DNA of 64,000 nt from Acidovorax sp. 107 (GTDB taxonomy: Bacteria; Pseudomonadota; Gammaproteobacteria; Burkholderiales; Burkholderiaceae_C): contig NZ_QBTZ01000001.1 in assembly GCF_003058055.1 (NCBI RefSeq), positions 3,738,001 to 3,802,000 on the forward strand, in the 5' to 3' direction. Shown piece after piece: positions 60,664 to 64,000 of the stretch (the stretch's first letter is position 1; each line of letters starts with the position of its first letter). The notes under the pieces were generated by a model. That model saw only the letters and a program-made list of their open reading frames with translations, searched no databases and had not been told where the DNA came from. The position numbers and the translations under genes were made by a program.

Positions 60664-61878
60664 ATGACCACCCTCGGAACCCCCCTGTCTCCCCACGCCA
60701 CCAAAGTCATGCTGCTGGGCTCGGGCGAGCTGGGCAAGGAAGTGCTGATTGCGCTGCAGCGTCTCGGGGTCGAGACCATCGCCGTAGACCGCTACGACAA
60801 CGCGCCCGGCCAGCAGGTGGCCCACCACGCGCGCACCATCACCATGAGCGACCCGGCCCAGCTCAAGGCGCTGATCGAAGCCGAGCGCCCGCATCTCGTC
60901 GTGCCTGAGATTGAAGCCATCGCCACCCCCATGCTCGAAGAGCTGGAAGCCGCCGGCACCGTGCGCGTGATCCCCACGGCCCGCGCCGCGCGCCTGACCA
61001 TGGACCGCGAAGGCATCCGCGTGCTGGCTGCTGAGACGCTGGGCCTGCCCACCAGCCCTTACAAGTTCTGCAACTCGCTCGAAGAGCTGCAGGCCGCGAT
61101 TGACGCCGGGAATGGGAACGGGGTGGGCTACCCCTGCATCGTCAAGCCCGTGATGAGCAGCTCCGGCAAGGGCCAGAGCAAGATCGACGGCCCGGCCGAC
61201 GTGCAAAAAGCCTGGGACTACGCCATGGCCGGCGGCCGCGTGAGCCACGGCCGCGTGATCGTCGAGGGCTTCATCGATTTTGACTACGAAATCACGCAAC
61301 TCACCGTGCGCTCGGTGGGCGCCGACGGCCAGATCGTTACCAGCTTTTGCGACCCCATCGGCCATGTGCAGGTGAGCGGCGACTATGTGGAAAGCTGGCA
61401 GCCCCACCCCATGCACCCGGCAGCGCTCGACAAGTCGCGCCAGATCGCCAAGGCCGTGACCGACAACCTGGGTGGCCAGGGCTTGTTTGGCGTAGAGCTG
61501 TTCGTGAAAGGCGAGAACGTGTGGTTCAGCGAAGTGAGCCCGCGCCCGCACGACACGGGCCTGGTCACGCTGTGCACCCAACACCAGAGCGAGTTCGAGC
61601 TGCACGCCCGGGCCATCCTCGGGCTGCCCGTGGACACCAGCCTGCGCAACCCCGGCGCCAGCGCCGTGATCTATGGCGGTATGGACGCCCAGGGCATCGT
61701 GTTCGACGGCGTAGACGAAGCCCTGCGCGTGCCTGACACCGACCTGCGCCTGTTCGGCAAGCCCGAGAGCTTTGCCAAGCGCCGCATGGGCGTGGCACTG
61801 GCGCGCGCGGCCGATGTGGACACGGCCCGCACCAACGCCAAGCTGGCCGCGAGCAAGGTCAAGCCACGCAAGGCGTAG
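60664..61878 (+). CDS. purT: Formate-dependent phosphoribosylglycinamide formyltransferase PurT
   Basis: A 404-residue ATP-grasp enzyme that adds formate to GAR in purine synthesis. It has [37 protein letters not shown]-grasp residues in [12 protein letters not shown], and [16 protein letters not shown] with the substrate-site residues. Length is standard. The ATG at 60664 begins the conserved protein. It is divergent from the sigma-54 activator with an 86-bp gap. No purine-repressor site was recognised in it. Confidence 0.97.
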   Translation: MTTLGTPLSPHATKVMLLGSGELGKEVLIALQRLGVETIAVDRYDNAPGQQVAHHARTITMSDPAQLKALIEAERPHLVVPEIEAIATPMLEELEAAGTVRVIPTARAARLTMDREGIRVLAAETLGLPTSPYKFCNSLEELQAAIDAGNGNGVGYPCIVKPVMSSSGKGQSKIDGPADVQKAWDYAMAGGRVSHGRVIVEGFIDFDYEITQLTVRSVGADGQIVTSFCDPIGHVQVSGDYVESWQPHPMHPAALDKSRQIAKAVTDNLGGQGLFGVELFVKGENVWFSEVSPRPHDTGLVTLCTQHQSEFELHARAILGLPVDTSLRNPGASAVIYGGMDAQGIVFDGVDEALRVPDTDLRLFGKPESFAKRRMGVALARAADVDTARTNAKLAASKVKPRKA

Positions 61879-61905
61879 TTGGGAAATTTGAGAGAAATTG
61901 GCTTC

Positions 61906-61943
61906 TGGTGCTTAATCCATAAGCGCTAGTAGCTATGTATTCA
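61906..61943 (+). repeat. Family A dispersed repeat, copy 10
   Basis: Contains TGCTTAATCCATAAGCGCTA followed by GTAGCTATGTATTC, between the convergent purT and NodI-like genes. Confidence 0.65.
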
Positions 61944-61989
61944 GGAGCATTGGCATGCCCGGCGTGCGGCGTTCTGTCCTTTCGCTTCA

Positions 61990-62925
61990 TCACTCCCGGA
62001 TCTGTCGCCCCGTGAGCTTGAGGAACAGGTCTTCCAGGTTCGCGGGCCGGTGCAGCGTGCGCAGGTGGCCTTGCTGGCCCAGCGCCTGCAGCAGCGGCTG
62101 CGCGTTCTGGGTGTAGAAAAACACGGTCTCGCCACTGACCTCCACGCGGGCGGCCAGGGTGCGCAGCGCGGCGTCTTCCGCCATCTGCACGGCACCCACG
62201 CCAAACACCTCCACCACGTCGGGCTCCAGGTGCTGGGCAATCAGTTCGCGCGGGCGGCCTTCGGCGATCTTGCGGCCGTGGTCCAGCACCAGCAGGCGCG
62301 AGCACAGGCGCTCGGCCTCGTCCATGAAGTGGGTGGTTAGCAGGATGGATTTGCCTTGCTGCAGCAGCAGTTGCAGCCGCTCCCACATCAGGTGGCGGGC
62401 TTGGGGGTCGAGGCCCGTGGTGGGCTCGTCGAGCAGCAGCAGGCGTGGGTTGTTGACGAGGGACCGGGCCAGCGACAGGCGCCGCTTCATGCCGCCGGAC
62501 AGTTCGCCTGGCTTGGCATCGGCCTTGTGGGTGAGGGCGGCAAACTCCAGCAACTGGGGCACGCGCTCGTCCATCACCGCGCCTTTCAGGCCGAAGTAAC
62601 GCCCAAACACGTGCAGGTTCTCGGCGCAGGTGAAGTCCGGGTCCAGCGTGTCGAACTGGGTGACCACGCCCAGCTGCGCCTTGATGGCCAACGCATCGCG
62701 GGGCATCAGCAGCGGGGCCGTGCCGGGCTGGGGGGTGAAGTGCACTTCGCCCCCGTCGGGCGACGCCAAGCCCAGGCACATGCGGATGGTGGTGGTCTTG
62801 CCCGCGCCGTTGGGGCCGATGACGCCCAGGCATTCACCGGGAGCAATGGCAAAAGACACGTCGTCCACCACCGTGGTCTCGCCATAACGCTTGCGCAGGT
62901 GCAGGGCTTCAAAAAGTGCGGTCAT
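61990..62925 (-). CDS. ABC exporter ATPase, NodI/DrrA-like
   Basis: A 311-residue ATPase. It has Walker A GPNGAGKTT (about residues 38-46), signature LSGGMKRRLSLARSL, Walker B LLLLDEPTTGLDP and the H-loop LLTTHFMDEA. The C-terminal DUF4162-like extension (about 215-311) is typical of DrrA/NodI. No permease gene is adjacent. The NodJ-like permease at 45621-46472 lies on the same strand, downstream, and is the likely partner. Substrate unknown. Confidence 0.9.
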   Translation of the reverse strand: MTALFEALHLRKRYGETTVVDDVSFAIAPGECLGVIGPNGAGKTTTIRMCLGLASPDGGEVHFTPQPGTAPLLMPRDALAIKAQLGVVTQFDTLDPDFTCAENLHVFGRYFGLKGAVMDERVPQLLEFAALTHKADAKPGELSGGMKRRLSLARSLVNNPRLLLLDEPTTGLDPQARHLMWERLQLLLQQGKSILLTTHFMDEAERLCSRLLVLDHGRKIAEGRPRELIAQHLEPDVVEVFGVGAVQMAEDAALRTLAARVEVSGETVFFYTQNAQPLLQALGQQGHLRTLHRPANLEDLFLKLTGRQIRE

Positions 62926-62991
62926 GGAGGGATTGTGTGCGACGAGTGCGCCGGTGGTGCTTGGGGGTGGCGGTTTTGCCAGAATCAGCCG

Positions 62992-63030
62992 CAGGCGCTA
63001 GTGGGTATTGCGCCTGCTGCTATCAAAACA
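62992..63030 (+). repeat. Family A dispersed repeat, copy 11
   Basis: Contains AGGCGCTAGTGGGTATTGCG followed by CCTGCTGCTATCAAAAC, near-consensus, upstream of the NodI-like gene. Confidence 0.78.
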
Positions 63031-63042
63031 GGACTCCTTGCC

Positions 63043-64000
63043 TCAGTCCGCAGCGACCAGCCGCCCCCGGCCCGCCGTCTTGGCTGAATACAGGGCGCCA
63101 TCGGCACGGGCCATCAGCTCCGCCAAGCCGGCTTCGCCAGGTTGCAGCACGGCCATCCCGGCGCTGTAGTCCAGCGCAAAGCCCAGCTCGGCCACGCTGG
63201 CGGCATGCAGGCGCTTGCGCAGCCGCCGGTCCAGCGCCAGGCCGGCGGGCTCGCTGTTGTGCAGCAGCAGCACGCCAAACTCCTCACCCCCCAGGCGCCC
63301 GACCAGGTCGCCGCTGCGGCAGGTGCCGCCCAGCAGGCGGGCAAACAGCTGCAGGGCTCGGTCCCCCGCCTCGTGGCCGTGGGTGTCGTTGACCTGCTTG
63401 AAGTGGTCCAGGTCCAGCATCAGCGCTGTCATGGGCAGCTGGTGGCGCGCGGCGTGTGCCAGCAGGCTGCTGCCTTGGGTGGTGAAGCCGCGCCGGTTGA
63501 GCACGCCGGTCAGGCCGTCCGTCATCGCCAGCGTGCGCAGCTTGTGTTCGGCCTCCGACCGCCAGGCCACCAGCACGGCCACCGTGCCGAGCACCAGGCT
63601 CACGTTGGTGGCAACGGCCGCTGCCAGGTTGACAGGGTGGGGGGTGCGAAAGCTGGAGTACTGGTCGGTGAAGGCGCCCAGCATGCCCCGCGCCAGCGTG
63701 AACGCGGCCGACGTCAGCAGGCAGCCCAGCAGCAGGCTGCGCCAGCGCAGGTTGGCCTCGACCACGGGCGCCAGGGTGGCGCGCGCAACGATGCACAGAA
63801 TGGTGGCCATCAAGAAGTTGGCCCAGCCCACGCGCCAGGCGTAGTGACCAAAGCCCAGCGTGTAGCCCAGCGGGGCGGCAATCACCAGCAGCAGCAGCAG
63901 GCGGCGCAAGGGGCGGGGGCCCAGCCATTCCTCCAGCGCCCGGTACAGCATCCACTGCGCGGCGGCGTTGCAGGCAATCGACAGGGTGGAGAGGGCTTGG
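63043..64000 (-). CDS. Membrane-bound diguanylate cyclase (5' end outside window)
   Basis: The frame is open from the window edge to the stop at 63043, at least 318 residues; the ATG at 63951 is internal because open codons continue upstream with hydrophobic sequence. About five membrane helices (63400-64000 region) precede a GGDEF domain with the intact active site RLGGEEFGVLL and an RxxD inhibitory site (RSGD) five residues before it. It should make cyclic di-GMP and be product-inhibited. LDLDHFKQVNDTHGHEAGD carries the metal-binding aspartate. Confidence 0.9.
   Translation of the reverse strand, partial: QALSTLSIACNAAAQWMLYRALEEWLGPRPLRRLLLLLVIAAPLGYTLGFGHYAWRVGWANFLMATILCIVARATLAPVVEANLRWRSLLLGCLLTSAAFTLARGMLGAFTDQYSSFRTPHPVNLAAAVATNVSLVLGTVAVLVAWRSEAEHKLRTLAMTDGLTGVLNRRGFTTQGSSLLAHAARHQLPMTALMLDLDHFKQVNDTHGHEAGDRALQLFARLLGGTCRSGDLVGRLGGEEFGVLLLHNSEPAGLALDRRLRKRLHAASVAELGFALDYSAGMAVLQPGEAGLAELMARADGALYSAKTAGRGRLVAAD

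Noticed and set aside
1..64000. CRISPR arrays, tRNA, rRNA, insertion sequences or prophage
   Set aside because: No regularly spaced direct repeats, no cloverleaf or rRNA sequence, and no transposase, integrase or phage structural gene was seen while reading both strands.

Overview
The window is about 66% GC by eye and dense with genes. Several things point to a Betaproteobacterium of the family Comamonadaceae, probably Acidovorax or a close relative: Bug-type solute receptors, a branched-chain-type ABC operon carrying acyl-CoA ligases, exosortase H, and two dispersed repeat families. I see no phage, plasmid, insertion sequence, CRISPR array, rRNA or tRNA. This is chromosomal sequence rich in catabolic and signalling genes.

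Layout. 1-14.4 kb is aromatic and acyl metabolism. It holds the N-terminal part of a salicylyl-CoA/2-aminobenzoyl-CoA monooxygenase with a palindromic operator, a cyclopropane fatty acid synthase running in frame into a DUF1840 domain, two Bug receptors, and an operon of acyl-CoA ligase, LivG, LivH, LivM, LivK, LivF and a PaaK-like ligase. 14.6-19.4 kb has an ExeA/GspB-like secretion pair, a second LivK-type binding protein and a divergent Crp/Fnr regulator. One 18-bp dyad lies in the promoter regions of both Liv loci, so the regulator probably controls both. 19.4-31.1 kb holds a chemoreceptor, a lipoprotein/cupredoxin/GGDEF-EAL operon, a pseudouridine synthase, a lipase-like hydrolase, a DHH phosphoesterase and htpG. 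31.7-32.9 kb is the exosortase H pair. 33-46.5 kb has an SrkA-type kinase with a repeat inside its coding sequence, a phosphatase plus Ser/Thr kinase-Usp pair, Ohr/OhrR, enoyl-CoA and hydroxyacyl-CoA enzymes, a GMC oxidoreductase, a hemerythrin, and an overlapping operon of ABC-2 permease and two FMN-barrel proteins.

46.5-52.3 kb is a two-component system followed by a cyanate transport and cyanase operon with a candidate sigma-54 promoter. 52.4-54.5 kb is an ECF sigma/anti-sigma pair beside a DUF3455 lipoprotein. 54.6-60.6 kb is the most unusual locus. A sigma-54 activator gene is followed by a 35-bp near-perfect dyad, a sigma-54 promoter, and a tightly packed operon of sulfurtransferase, single-cysteine OsmC, acyl-CoA-dehydrogenase-fold enzyme and rubredoxin-reductase fusion. 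I do not recognise a characterised pathway with this gene set. purT, a NodI-like ATPase and a partial diguanylate cyclase close the window.

Two repeat families run through the window. Family A (about 40 bp, GCGCTAGT...AGCTATCAAA) has eleven copies. Nearly all are intergenic, one encodes protein and one is a perfect hairpin terminator. Family B (about 80-110 bp) has four copies. Each begins 0-6 nt after a stop codon in the gene's own orientation, and its stems differ in sequence but keep their pairing, which suggests a structured 3' RNA element.
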